Of a stretch of DNA of 26,843 nt, positions 8,801 through 18,307 are shown in pieces. Location of the stretch: contig MPUH01000992.1 in NCBI GenBank assembly GCA_001970955.1, positions 1-26,843 on the forward strand, given 5' to 3'. The position numbers were made by a program, and so were the translations under genes. A model generated the notes under the pieces. The model was not told where the DNA came from. It searched no databases and worked only from the letters and a program-made list of their open reading frames with translations. The stretch's first letter is position 1. Each line of letters starts with the position of its first letter. This DNA is from Stentor coeruleus (Eukaryota; Ciliophora; Heterotrichea; Heterotrichida; Stentoridae).

Positions 8801-8844
8801 ATGAAGAAAAATGATGGATTTTTTCAGCCAAAGGGCGATTGTAG
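8801..8844 (+). repeat. 44-nt direct repeat, copy 2
   Basis: Exact copy of 8675-8718, starting immediately after the N. The sequence that follows (TTTGGAGATG) differs from what follows copy 1 (ATTGAAATTATG). Confidence 0.95.
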
Positions 8845-9504
8845 TTTGGAGATGAATTTATTATGAATTAAAAACTCATAGATTATTATAGTGAGTTTTT
8901 AGTAGAGATTTCATGTGAGTATTTTTATAGTAATAAATTGATTGATATATTTTATGTATAAGATAAATCAGAATTATTATAGAAATTTGTAGGGATTCTG
9001 AAATTGTGTTGTTTCTTTGTAGGAAATTTTATGTAATTAGAATTTTTTTCAAAGAAAGTTTAGGTTTGTTGTATATGTTTTTCAGTTTAGGGTATTTTTT
9101 AAGAATAATATAGATGAAGATTTTATAAAATTGTGTGTTTTTACTTTTTGAAGAAATGGATTCTTGAATTTTTAAAGAGTATAAGTGATTATATGAAATT
9201 TTGATATATTAAACATGATGCTTATATTAAATTTAAAAGTATAAAAAATAAATTTTAGTTTGATATATTATGATAGTATACAGATTATAAAGTAAAAATA
9301 AAAACATCAAAATAATAACAATAAAAACCCACACTATCCATCAACATATAACCCTTGCTTTAATTTTCATTTTAAAAAAATCTATAATAACATAGCATCT
9401 ATACAATAACCCCTAATCTTTATCATAGCCAACATAATTTTAATTTCCCTACCTTCATAGTAACTTCTCTCTTTCCACATCTAACCATAATTTTATTATA
9501 TTCC

Positions 9505-10461
9505 TTAATTATCACCTATTGGTTTATAAATTTCGACCTTATAATCATTTTCATGAAATTCAGCCCAAATCCCAGACTTAATTCCCAAAGTGTTACCAGG
9601 CACCAAATTATAAATAGCAAGATTCGCTAAAAACAATTCAGATTTAAGTTTAGTTTGTTCTATAAAAAACTTTGTATGCTCAGAAACCTCATTTACTTTT
9701 TTCAAATATTTTTCAGGCTTTGATCCAGTTATAGTAGCATTTTCATAATAAATCAAATAAGGATTCTCAGGACTAAAACGGGGCAATTTTAACTCTTCAA
9801 TAATTTTTTGTAATAATTTTTCAGGCTCTTTATTAGGCATTTCTCTATTCCCAGGGACAATAAGTTCAGTTAATTTTGATCTTAAATTATAATAAAAAGG
9901 ATTCAAAGTTATATTGAAACTGACTCTATTACAATTACTATATTCTTGTTGAATAAAATATTCAGAGCTTTCAAGGATAGCTCTACCAAGAGCTCCACCT
10001 CTAAAATTAGGCATTATGGCAATATAATAATTTGAAGTCACATAACGATTTTCATTACTTTTATCGTTTTGTTTATAATAGAAATCAAAGATATGATAAA
10101 AAGCAAACCCAACAAAAGTATTGAATTTTTTTTCTTTGATAAGCATGATTTTGTTACATGAAGCTGATTTATCTAAGAGAATATTTTCCCAATCTTCATA
10201 TTTTAACCCACGTAATGAGGTTAAGAATAATTTATAAGTTTCATGGATTAGATATTCTTGATTTAAACTAGAAAGTTTGCTTAGGTCTTGAATGTATTCG
10301 AATTTAAGATTTGATGGACTGGTAAAGTTTTGAGATGAATATGATGAGGAAAAGGGCCGGGTAAGGGATTTGAAGGAGGATATTGAAGGATTGAAGGTTT
10401 TTGTTGAGAAAAAATAGATAAGATTTTTTGTTGAATTTAGATGACAAATAATCTTAGCCAT
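9505..10461 (-). CDS. GNAT-like N-acetyltransferase, putative mitochondrial
   Basis: 318 aa with an ATG start right after CTTATAA. The central part reads like a GCN5-related acetyltransferase. A strand pair (KIMLIKEKKFNTFVGFAFYH, residues 104-123) is followed by motif A at 146-165 (YIAIMPNFRGGALGRAILE). Its RGGALG loop fits the acetyl-CoA pyrophosphate-binding Q/RxxGxG/A signature. A later strand-helix (NRVSFNITLNPFYYNLRSK) fits motif B, although the usual terminal GF is missing. Residues 1-50 are basic, Ser/Phe-rich and poor in acidic residues, as in mitochondrial presequences. The C-terminal third is unassigned. Substrate cannot be predicted. It is divergent from the small gene at 10616, with 154 nt between the starts. 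Confidence 0.65.
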   Translation of the reverse strand: MAKIICHLNSTKNLIYFFSTKTFNPSISSFKSLTRPFSSSYSSQNFTSPSNLKFEYIQDLSKLSSLNQEYLIHETYKLFLTSLRGLKYEDWENILLDKSASCNKIMLIKEKKFNTFVGFAFYHIFDFYYKQNDKSNENRYVTSNYYIAIMPNFRGGALGRAILESSEYFIQQEYSNCNRVSFNITLNPFYYNLRSKLTELIVPGNREMPNKEPEKLLQKIIEELKLPRFSPENPYLIYYENATITGSKPEKYLKKVNEVSEHTKFFIEQTKLKSELFLANLAIYNLVPGNTLGIKSGIWAEFHENDYKVEIYKPIGDN

Positions 10462-10615
10462 TTATAAGGGTAGCTAAGTACTAAATATAAAGAAAATTAG
10501 ATTAGATAAATAAAAATTCTAGGAAGCTTGAAAATTTTAGTATTTTTATAAGTTTTCTTTTCTTTTATATTCATATGTATTATACTCATAAGGTTAATAT
10601 AAAATGTAAATTATA
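10462..10615. promoter_or_regulatory. Divergent promoter region
   Basis: These 154 nt separate two divergent start codons, so both promoters must lie here or overlap coding DNA. A TATAAAAATA element (minus strand, around 10543-10552) is the only recognisable motif. Both starts have TATAA directly before the ATG. Confidence 0.45.
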
Positions 10616-10978
10616 ATGGATATTTCCAATGCTGAACTTGTATTGTTAGATGCTGAAATCCCAGATTCGAAACAAGTATTCTTATATGCAACAGTTGCTA
10701 AAGCTTCTGGTATGGCTGAAGGTATCTTCAGCACTACAAACGAGTATAATGAAATATTTAAAAAAAGGCAAAGAAAACATGGGTTTATATTAAGAAAAAG
10801 CAAAGCTCCTGGAAGAAAAAACATATCTGAAGCTGATGTGATTGATGATGCTAAAATCAAAAGCCGAATGAAAGAACTTGAAAATTTAGCTAAAACATTG
10901 GAAATTGCCCCGAAAAAAAATTCACCTAAAAATGTTGAAAACGAAAAATCTTGGCTGAGTAGGATATTTGGTTGGTAA
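10616..10978 (+). CDS. Small conserved-looking protein of unknown function
   Basis: 120 aa. I do not recognise a family. The N-terminal half (LVLLDAEIPDSKQVFLYATV) could be a small alpha/beta fold. The middle is strongly basic (KKRQRKHGFILRKSKAPGRK), and residues about 75-100 form a charged helix. The C-terminus ends in an amphipathic WLSRIFGW that might touch a membrane or a partner. Reality is supported by codon structure, the ATTATAATG start context and a compact divergent promoter. It converges with the next minus-strand gene; 116 nt lie between the stops. Confidence 0.6.
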   Translation: MDISNAELVLLDAEIPDSKQVFLYATVAKASGMAEGIFSTTNEYNEIFKKRQRKHGFILRKSKAPGRKNISEADVIDDAKIKSRMKELENLAKTLEIAPKKNSPKNVENEKSWLSRIFGW

Positions 10979-11094
10979 TAATAAACTTATACGATTAAAA
11001 GGATTTTATAAGACTAAAAAGTTGCGTTTTTTTCATTCAAATTATTATTTTACTTATTAGGATTTAAGTTTTTATTAAAATTTAAAACACTTTA

Positions 11095-11670
11095 TCACAA
11101 TTCAGAACGTGATAAAGAGCCTGGCTTTAACTTAAATGGGTAGTTATGTTCTGAGTTCACAGGGAAATTCAAAGATATAGGAATCGAGTTTTTTGTAAAA
11201 TTTAATATAGAAAAACTTGATACAACAGCTATTTCTTCATAAGAGTCTTTATGATTTTCTCTGCTACTACGATTCAGCCATCTATTTGTGTTCTCTGCAA
11301 GTGTAGGTTTGAATGAGTAGTTAACTTTTAAAGACTTGCGGATATTCTGTTTTTTCTTTTCAATTTCTTGAGCTTTGTTGAATAAACGAACTCCAACATT
11401 GTCTGTATCTTTTTCACGTTTAGGAGGTGCTGAAGTTGGACGTACAGTTTGAGATTTACCGCTTGGGTCTGATTTTGGCACCCTAAGACCTGGGGAATCA
11501 GGCCTTGTCTTATCTCGTGATAGAGAGTTTTTCACTGATCTGGGTAAAGGTATTTTTGATACGTTTCTAGGGTGTTTTTTTGGGGATAAAAACTTCCAGA
11601 TTACGAATTTGCGAGTTATGGTTTTCTGTAACAAATGTTTCAAAATGATAAGTCCTGCTTTTATTGTCAT
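11095..11670 (-). CDS. Basic, mostly disordered protein
   Basis: 191 aa ending in TGA. The first 30 residues are hydrophobic and basic (IKAGLIILKHLLQKT) and might be a targeting segment or an over-long start. Residues 30-85 are Ser/Pro/Arg-rich and disordered (SRDKTRPDSPGLRVPKSDPS). Residues about 90-135 carry a charged helix followed by YSFKPTLAENTNRW. That resembles the 'RLYNKA...FxPxI' pattern repeated in many ciliate axonemal or cortical proteins, but the match is loose. No enzyme motif. Function unknown; a cytoskeletal role is only a guess. The start follows AGTATATTTAA. Confidence 0.55.
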   Translation of the reverse strand: MTIKAGLIILKHLLQKTITRKFVIWKFLSPKKHPRNVSKIPLPRSVKNSLSRDKTRPDSPGLRVPKSDPSGKSQTVRPTSAPPKREKDTDNVGVRLFNKAQEIEKKKQNIRKSLKVNYSFKPTLAENTNRWLNRSSRENHKDSYEEIAVVSSFSILNFTKNSIPISLNFPVNSEHNYPFKLKPGSLSRSEL

Positions 11671-11895
11671 TTAAATATACTATGATTGGCAGTTGTAAAT
11701 GGAAAAAACGCTATAATTATCGGATGTGGTAATCGATTAATTAACCCATCAACAAAACTAACATAAATTCCTAAACCATCTCCAAAACCTAACTTAAAGC
11801 CATACCAAAACTCATTACTATACCTAATAAATTCTTAAACTACAAATAATCCATTCTTCAAACCAAAAAATCCTATAATTAATAAAACATTTCTT

Positions 11896-14403
11896 TCAAT
11901 TCCTCATCCCTTGCTGATAACCAACCATCCCAACCATCCCAAACCCACCTAAAGGCGATAGATTAAACTTCACCAAAACTTCTGGTATCCTAACCATACT
12001 ATTAAACACCCTCTCTTTCATATCAACCAAAGCCATTATCTCATTAAATTCTTGTCTAACAGAATCACTAATAGCATAATTTATCTCAGTCTGACTATCA
12101 ATAAAAACCTTATCATTCCTCTTATCAATATACTCGATTTTTTTTGGCATTCCATATATATCATGAATCATTTTCCTTATATTGTTTATATCAAAAAAGC
12201 CTAATTCCAATCCTTTAATAACCCTTAATCCTCCATCTGAATTCAATAATTTTAAACTCTATATAAAAAATACAAAACTATTGACAAGCTGTAAAAGTGT
12301 CCCTATATCATATATTATATCAAAATTCCTACTTGGACATAAAGTGTTTTTAAACATATCCCTCCATTGACTAAGCATTTTGACAATTTCTATACTGATT
12401 GGTTCTATTATTGATTCTCTCATACTTATAAACTTATTAATAACAAGTATAAGTGTTTTTTCAAGCTGTTTAGAAAATACATTAAATTCTCCATAGTGTA
12501 TATTTACTATTTCTTTATCTTTTTTACATTTGCTTAATAAAATTTTTATTATATCAACAAGGCTGTTACTTTCATCAATATGTAAATGGTCTATAAATGC
12601 ATTTGGATTTTTTGTATCACCATGGTCTATAATTATTTGAATAATAGTAAGACAATCATTTAGATAAGAGTATTTGTATAAAACTACATCTTGATGATAG
12701 ATTTCACTTGTAGCTTTTGTTGTATAACAGAAATGTTTTAAACTAGCAAATAAGGTTTTTATTATACCTGTGCTGACGAGTTCACTGTATAAAATTTACT
12801 CTATAATGATTCTAGTTTCCGATTGGACCATAATTTTAAAAATTTTCATTGCTTCCCATCTTGTATCATTATCGTTATTTATCATATTTTGTAATAAAAC
12901 ACTTAAGTTACTGAGGTAGGCTATATATTTAGCGTACCCTTTAAGAATTACAAATTTCAATATTGTCAAACCATCTAATTTTGCATCTTTATTCCCACAA
13001 GCAAGAATTGTTTGTAATTTATCAACAATCCCCAAATCGATAATCATCCTACATTGTTCATTGTTTGTCATAGCAATTTTTACTATAGTTTCTAATACTG
13101 TTTTAGAAACAGCATAATTCCCATGATCAATAAGTTGAACAAGCCTTTCTAAATACCATCTACATTCAGAAAGAGGCATTTTTGGTAATACTAAAGATAA
13201 AGATATCAACCCATTTGCTAATAAACTCTCTTCATCATGGGCTTGAAAAATCCCAAATACAACATCAGCTATAGATTTTAAATCACTAAAAGTTAGACTA
13301 TCACATTCTGATTTCTTAGGCATTGAGGCTCCAGAAAATATTGATAATACCCATGTTGCTCTAACAAGTGTTTCTAAATTAACAATATTTGCAATACCTT
13401 TTTTTAATATAGTTACTAACATAAAAATAGCCCCTCCATGTGTAAAATAATTCCTTATAACTGGATCATATCTTGTAATAAACCCAATTAATAATAAAGC
13501 TTGATTTCTGATTTCAATACACTTGCTTTCACATAAAGATAAGATTTTCATCAAAGCCCCAGTTTCGAAAAGAACATTTTTAGCGTAAAGTACAAAATTA
13601 TAACTTTCTGATAAGAAATTAGGCAATCTAGGTCCAGGGTATATTAAAGTTATGATTTCTAAAGTGATCCAAATGATTTCTTCGTCTTGGTTGAGGAAGT
13701 TTATGATGATTTTGAGTATGTTTTTTGCATATATTTGATTAAAAAGCATTAGAAGGTAGTCAGAAATCCCTACACGTTCATATGAAGATGGGAAATAATA
13801 AAGCACTGCAAGCATTTCTTTAAGTTCTTTAAGCCCTAAATATATAGAATCAATATTCATACTAATAATCTTCTCAAGGATCATAGGAAAATATGTTTCT
13901 TGTACTTTCCCTTGAACTTTTTCATATAATTGAATTTTTACTTCATATGAATATATTATCCCTTCAGCCAAATAATCCCAGGTTTCTATACGACTTTCCA
14001 TTGATTCCAGTTCTAAAGTTGTTATTCTTATATAAAAAAGACCTTGAGTTAGTATCCCCCCTATATAATTGTGAAGGTTTTCACGTTCTGCTGAATATAA
14101 AGGAATATCTGTACGAATCCTTGGCTTAACTACCCCATAGTTTACTAAGCCTATACAGACAAATCCTAAAAAATCTTCCCAGCTTATTTTTGCATCATGG
14201 TCTAAGTCTATTTTGCAAAATATACTCGTGACAATTGATCCAGAAATGTTCGGATTTTTCGACATTGCTTGAAATGCTATACGCATATTTTCACATGTGA
14301 GATAACCTAAACCTTCTATGTCTAATAAATTGAATATTGCATGAATTTCATCGATTTCATCACTTGTGAGAATATTAGTGTTGTATTGTAGCTGAGTTGA
14401 CAT
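11896..14403 (-). CDS. EF-hand + armadillo repeat + PB1-like protein (3 exons)
   Basis: Spliced as complement(join(11896..12258,12274..12784,12800..14403)), 825 aa, TGA stop. Residues 11-80 hold an EF-hand pair. Loop 1 (DIEGLGYLTCEN, 28-39) is degenerate. Loop 2 (DLDHDAKISWED, 66-77) has the Ca2+-ligand pattern D-x-D-x-D-x-x-x-S, with Asp in place of the usual final Glu. Residues about 190-640 are armadillo/importin-alpha-like helical repeats (EIRNQALLLIGFITRYDPVI, RATWVLSIFSGA). Residues 706-770 look like a PB1 domain with an acidic OPCA-type stretch (IEYIDKRNDKVFIDSQTEI). The introns at 12785-12799 and 12259-12273 each restore continuous helical sequence. The function is probably Ca2+-tuned scaffolding; the partner is unknown. 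It is divergent from the GTPase gene, 200 nt between the starts. Confidence 0.8.
12259..12273 (-). other. 15-nt intron in EF-hand/ARM/PB1 gene
   Basis: On the minus strand it reads GTATTTTTTATATAG, phase 0, with in-frame TAG and A at position 10. Removal joins LVNSF to SLKLLNSDGG. Confidence 0.85.
12785..12799 (-). other. 15-nt intron in EF-hand/ARM/PB1 gene
   Basis: On the minus strand it reads GTAAATTTTATACAG, phase 2, creating TAA if retained, A at position 10. Removal opens 170 more codons. Confidence 0.9.
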
Positions 14404-14603
14404 TATCTTTAAAATTATTATTTGTATTGGGCGCTTTGGTTTTTGAAAATTAGGATTGAAAGTGATTGAATAGGTTTTATTTTCGATAATAAATTTTTAT
14501 AATAAGCTTTAAATTTTAATATCAATAACCTTGTATATACTTGTAAAATATATAATCATATAAAAGTTTAATTTTTATAAGAAAACTTTTAGTATATTTA
14601 TAA
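14404..14603. promoter_or_regulatory. Divergent promoter region (scaffold protein / GTPase)
   Basis: 200 nt between divergent starts, with TATATAATCATATAAAAG at about 14549-14566 and AGTATATTTATAA just before the GTPase ATG. No other motif is evident. Confidence 0.4.
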
Positions 14604-16392
14604 ATGTTCAGGCAGGTCATAAGATATTTCTCTGAAAGATGCCTTGTTATGCATCCAGTGCTTCGAATACAGTAATTTTTAATAAGTCGTGGCTTCAAAG
14701 GAGAACTCTGTATGGCCGAAGAAGCTATCGGTCTTGCGAAATCTTTATCTTGGACTGTCGAAATGGGTCCGAATTTCTTAAACCCATTTAAAAACGAGCA
14801 AACTGAAGCTGAATCTGAAGCTGTGAGTTCAACAGCTCTACTTCCTTATAAAGGTCGTCATATAGGTCCAAACAACATATCAATTGAAGGTGAGCATCTT
14901 AAAAACTGGGATCGAGTTGAAGTAGCAGGTACAGGAATGGAAGGTTATTATTACAATGGAACTTTAGTCTTAGATTTAGATGAAGAATTTTCAGATTCAT
15001 CATCAGACGATGAAGGAAATGAATGGACAAATCCTGAACTTCGACATAACATAGCAGCAAGTAGTATGATTCGTATCCGTAGACCAACCTCACACCTTTT
15101 TTTCGGTTCAGGTAAAGTAACATATAAACAGATCCAAGAAATTTCCTCATATATAATCCAACAACATATCACAACTTTATATATCAACACAATCATAACC
15201 CCTCTTCAACAACGAAATATAGAAAAGTGATTTTTTACTTAGAGAAATCAATAAACTATTAGAACAACAAGGTAAAAGAAAAATCACTATTATTGATCGA
15301 TTTGGTATTATTTTAAGGATTTTTTCAGAAAGAGCTCGTTCGAAAATTTCTAAGCTTCAATTAGAATTAGCTTATTTGAAATATATAAGAACTCGATTGG
15401 TTAGAGGGGAAAATAATACAATGTTTGGGTTGATGTCACTTTATGGTAGAGGTTTGAATATGGAAAATTTAAAAGAGATGGAAATTGTATCATCTAAAGC
15501 TAGAGGGTCGTCTGGATCTGGGAAACTTAGTGGTGAAGGGGAGACACAATTAGAACTTGAGAGGAGGTTGGTTAATGATAGAGAGGCTAAATTAAGAGGG
15601 GAGATTAAAGAAATACAGGATTTACAGGTTAGAAAAGTTAAGGATCCATCATTGAAAAATAATCCAACTATTGCTATTATTGGGTATACAAATGCTGGGA
15701 AAACAGCTTTGATGAATTATTTTACAGGAGCTAATTTGGTTAGTGAGAATTTGTTGTTTCAGACTTTGAGTACTACTGCTAGGAAGTTGTTTTTACCAAG
15801 TGGAACACATGGGATTTTGTTAGATACGGTGGGGTTTATATCAGATTTACCCCATGAGCTTATTGAAGCGTTTAAATCGACATTAGAAGGTGTGCACACA
15901 GCTGATATTCTTATCCATATTCGTGACATTTCTCATCCATTTACTGAAGTCCAAAAGAAATCAGTGTTTAAAGTTTTAGAAGATATAAACTATCCACAAG
16001 AGAAGTTTATGAAAAAATATATTGAAGTGTGGAATAAGATAGATTTAGTTGAAGAGGATATAGACTTTTCTAACATAGATCAGTCGCTTTATCCAATTAT
16101 CCCGATTAGTGCGAAATATGGGATTAATTGTGATAAACTTATACAAATTATTGATAAAATGGGATTATCTGTACTTGGTAAGACAATATATAAATTAAAG
16201 TTTCCTCTTGAACAGTTTTCAGAAAGGACGAATTGGCTTTTAGAGTAAAAAATATATAGGCAAACAAAGGTTAGGCCTCCAGAATATACTGTAGATAAAA
16301 ATAACGTGGTTTATATGGAAATGTATATGGACCCTGGGACATATCAGAGATATTTATCAGCTTTTGAAGGTAAGAAAAAAAGGTATAGATAG
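14604..16392 (+). CDS. GTPBP6: HflX/GTPBP6-family GTPase, putative mitochondrial (4 exons)
   Basis: Spliced as join(14604..14671,14687..15226,15243..16244,16260..16392), 580 aa. HflX proteins are ribosome-associated GTPases; the GTPBP6 branch acts on mitochondrial ribosomes in recycling and assembly. Exon 1 adds MFRQVIRYFSERCLVMHP, a basic presequence-like start plus a V-HP element seen in GTPBP6. Then come the HflX N-domain (EEAIGLAKSLSW; LFFGSGK near 161) and a coiled region (RIFSERARSKISKLQLELAY) leading to GEGETQLELERR. The G domain follows: G1 GYTNAGKT (350-357), G3 DTVGF (397-401), G4 NKID (467-470), G5 SAK (492-494). An acidic insert (EEFSDSSSDDEGNEW, about 122-136) is unusual. Without exon 1 the frame would begin at residue 32. 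Confidence 0.9.
14672..14686 (+). other. 15-nt intron with AAG acceptor in GTPase gene
   Basis: GTAATTTTTAATAAG, phase 2, TAA if retained, A at position 10. The acceptor is AAG rather than TAG or CAG. Removal fuses exon 1 in frame to MAEEAIGL. Confidence 0.75.
15227..15242 (+). other. 16-nt intron with GTGA donor in GTPase gene
   Basis: GTGATTTTTTACTTAG, phase 2, TGA if retained. Removal joins NIEK to EINKLLEQQGKRKIT and the conserved HflX helix. Confidence 0.93.
16245..16259 (+). other. 15-nt intron in GTPase gene
   Basis: GTAAAAAATATATAG, phase 2, TAA if retained, A at position 10. Removal adds a 44-codon C-terminal exon ending EGKKKRYR. Confidence 0.88.
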
Positions 16393-16580
16393 AATTATTG
16401 AATACTTATATTAATAGATAATCCTAAAAGTAAAAAAAAATCTATTAACTCATTATATCCAAAAAACCTAAAAAATCATTATCAGTTTATCTAAAAATTT
16501 CCTTATTATTTTCTAATAAATTTTCTATTTACATCATAAAATCTAATAATTACATTTTATTATACAAATATTCTAATATA

Positions 16581-17240
16581 ATGGAACAAGTAGTAATCTA
16601 TGCAGATTATATGTCTCAACCTTCACGTGCAGTTCTAACCTACTGCGAAATTGCCAAAATTCCTTATAAATTCCATGAAATTCGAGTAATCAATGGAGAC
16701 ACCTTTACCGAAGAATTCAGTAAAATCTCTCCAAGCCAATCAGTTCCAACAATGATCCATGGAAACCTTGTTTTATATGAATCAAATGCTATCCTAACTT
16801 ATCTTATATCATCATTTCATATATCAGACAATTGGTATCCAAATGATAAAATTAAAAGAGCTTTAGTTAATAATTACCTTCATTGGCATCATATGAATAT
16901 CAGATTTGGATGTGGGATTTATCTTTTTAATAAAACAATTGGGCCTAAGTTATTTGGTATTGTTATGAAAGATATTGAGAATCTTAGTAATGAGAAAAGA
17001 GAAGAAGGTTTTCAAGTATTAGAGAATATTTTAGAAAGATATCATTATGTTGCTGAGACTGAAGAAGTGTCAATTGCTGATATTGTTTGTTATTGTGAGA
17101 TTATTCAAATGATGCTTGTTAAGGTTGATTTGAAAAAATACCCTAAATTAGAGAATTGGCTTGAGAGGATAGGTAGGATTCCTGAAGTTGAAAAAACTCA
17201 TAGAATATTTTTCAAACTTTTACCTAGATTTAAACTTTAA
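16581..17240 (+). CDS. Glutathione S-transferase, theta-like
   Basis: 219 aa, a normal cytosolic GST length. It conjugates glutathione to electrophiles or reduces peroxides. The N-terminal thioredoxin-fold domain has YADYMSQPSRAV, with Ser12 or a neighbour as the likely theta-type catalytic Ser. It also has the cis-Pro at 56 (SVPTM) and the glutathione gamma-glutamyl site ES (67-68) in LYESNAILTYL. The C-terminal all-helical domain includes SIADIVCY (164-171), the N-capping box of GSTs. The start follows TAATATA directly. It is tandem with the GTPase gene, 188 nt after it. Composition runs from C-rich near the start (16621-16680: 15 C, 7 G) to G-rich near the end (17161-17220: 12 G, 6 C). Confidence 0.92.
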   Translation: MEQVVIYADYMSQPSRAVLTYCEIAKIPYKFHEIRVINGDTFTEEFSKISPSQSVPTMIHGNLVLYESNAILTYLISSFHISDNWYPNDKIKRALVNNYLHWHHMNIRFGCGIYLFNKTIGPKLFGIVMKDIENLSNEKREEGFQVLENILERYHYVAETEEVSIADIVCYCEIIQMMLVKVDLKKYPKLENWLERIGRIPEVEKTHRIFFKLLPRFKL

Positions 17241-17986
17241 TAAGAATACAGTTTAGGAAAGTTTGTTTTGTGTAGTGAGGATGAGAAGTTTAGAATTTTG
17301 ATAGACTTTTGGATTATCAAGAAAATAAAAAGTTAATGTGTATTTAAAATTTAATTTATTGATATAGTTATAGATTAATGGATTTAAGTACAAAGGTATT
17401 ATTATGTATTAAAATAGAATTAAAGATATATTTATATTTTGAGAAGTGCATAGTTTTTTTTGAATGCTTTTAACCGAGTTATTTAAGTGTTAATTTCTAT
17501 ACCAACAAAAAATATTTTTCCCTCTAATTAATTATACACAATATCTAATATTATTAATAAACACATCCAAACCAAATATTTTATCTTTTTTAATAAGAAG
17601 TTTAATAAACATATGATAATTATAACATAAAATTTCCTACTCTTCTCAAACTGTATTTGTACCATTTTCAATACTCACAACACAATTATCAGGAAATTTT
17701 TTTTTCTAATTTCCTCAAAGAAAATCATCACATCTTCTACCTCCTTCCATTCTTTCTCAAAAAAAAAACCACAATTTATTTTATAATTCCATCATTTCCT
17801 ACTATTTATATAAAATCAAATCAACACAAATCCTATCAATATTTCATCATATTATCATATAACCCCAAATTAATTCCCACAACTTTTATCCTGATCTATT
17901 CAAACATAATATCTATTATCTTTTATAAACCTAATAACAATAATAAAATCTTTTGTAAGAACGACCAAAATTTCTTATCTAAGCTA
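17241..17986. other. Intergenic spacer between converging genes
   Basis: No gene supported. The left part is G-rich (3' flank of the GST) and the right part, from about 17500, is C-rich, as expected for the 3' flank of the minus-strand Alba gene. An open frame at 17657-18007 consists of biased Phe/Ile/Asn/Lys/Ser codons and overlaps the Alba stop. Confidence 0.6.
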
Positions 17987-18307
17987 TCATTTTTTAGTGG
18001 CTCTTGAATTATTGAAATCATCATAAGCCTTGCTAAAAGTGGAAGCCTTGGAAAGTTTGATAATAACCTTATTTCTGCTGCGAGAAACTCCTTCAGTGTT
18101 GTTTTCTGATATTGTTAAAGTTTCGAATTTCTCTAATGTAGCGTAGCCTAAAGATACTAGCATTTCTGCAGCTCTGACTACATTAGAACTAGCTTCTCCA
18201 AGGCCATGTAACTCGACAACACCTTTTTCTTTAAGGATTTCTTTGGAAGCACCAACATAGCTTGTGTATGGCTTGCCTTGACTTACGCGGACTTCTCTAT
18301 ACTCCAT
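17987..18307 (-). CDS. Alba-domain nucleic-acid-binding protein
   Basis: 106 aa. Residues about 6-90 fit the Alba fold. There is an initial strand (VRVSQGKPYTSYVGASKEIL), a helix, the strand VVELHGLGEASSNVVRAAEM (where the archaeal family has a Lys-rich G-A/K segment), then ATLEKFETLTIS, and a final strand RNKVIIKLSKA. Alba proteins bind RNA or DNA. Eukaryotic short forms include the RNase P/MRP Rpp20/Pop7 and Rpp25 branches, and alveolates have several cytoplasmic RNA-binding versions. The branch cannot be decided here. The C-terminus (SRATKK) is basic, with no RGG tail. TGA stop. Confidence 0.82.
   Translation of the reverse strand: MEYREVRVSQGKPYTSYVGASKEILKEKGVVELHGLGEASSNVVRAAEMLVSLGYATLEKFETLTISENNTEGVSRSRNKVIIKLSKASTFSKAYDDFNNSRATKK

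Larger units (their letters stand above)
8643..9504. other. Intergenic region with assembly gap and duplication
   Basis: No convincing gene. The left part is the 5' flank of the GAR-like gene; it contains the 44-nt duplication and an N at 8800. It is G-rich on the plus strand (8941-9000: about 10 G, 2 C). From about 9290 it becomes C-rich (9301-9360: 16 C, 1 G), which I take as the 3' flank of the acetyltransferase gene. Confidence 0.6.

Noticed and set aside
8675..8866. Plus-strand frame with the same peptide repeated around an unknown residue
   Set aside because: It is produced by the duplicated 44-nt flank and the N, and lies in the 5' flank of a minus-strand gene.
12182..12370. Plus-strand 62-codon frame
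   Set aside because: Antisense to exons 2 and 3 of the EF-hand/ARM/PB1 gene.
14899..15196. Two minus-strand frames of 81-83 codons
   Set aside because: Antisense to the GTPase coding exon, with no homology signal.
17657..18007. 116-codon plus-strand frame
   Set aside because: Made of biased Phe/Ile/Asn/Lys/Ser codons in low-complexity spacer, overlaps the end of the Alba gene, and no domain is seen.
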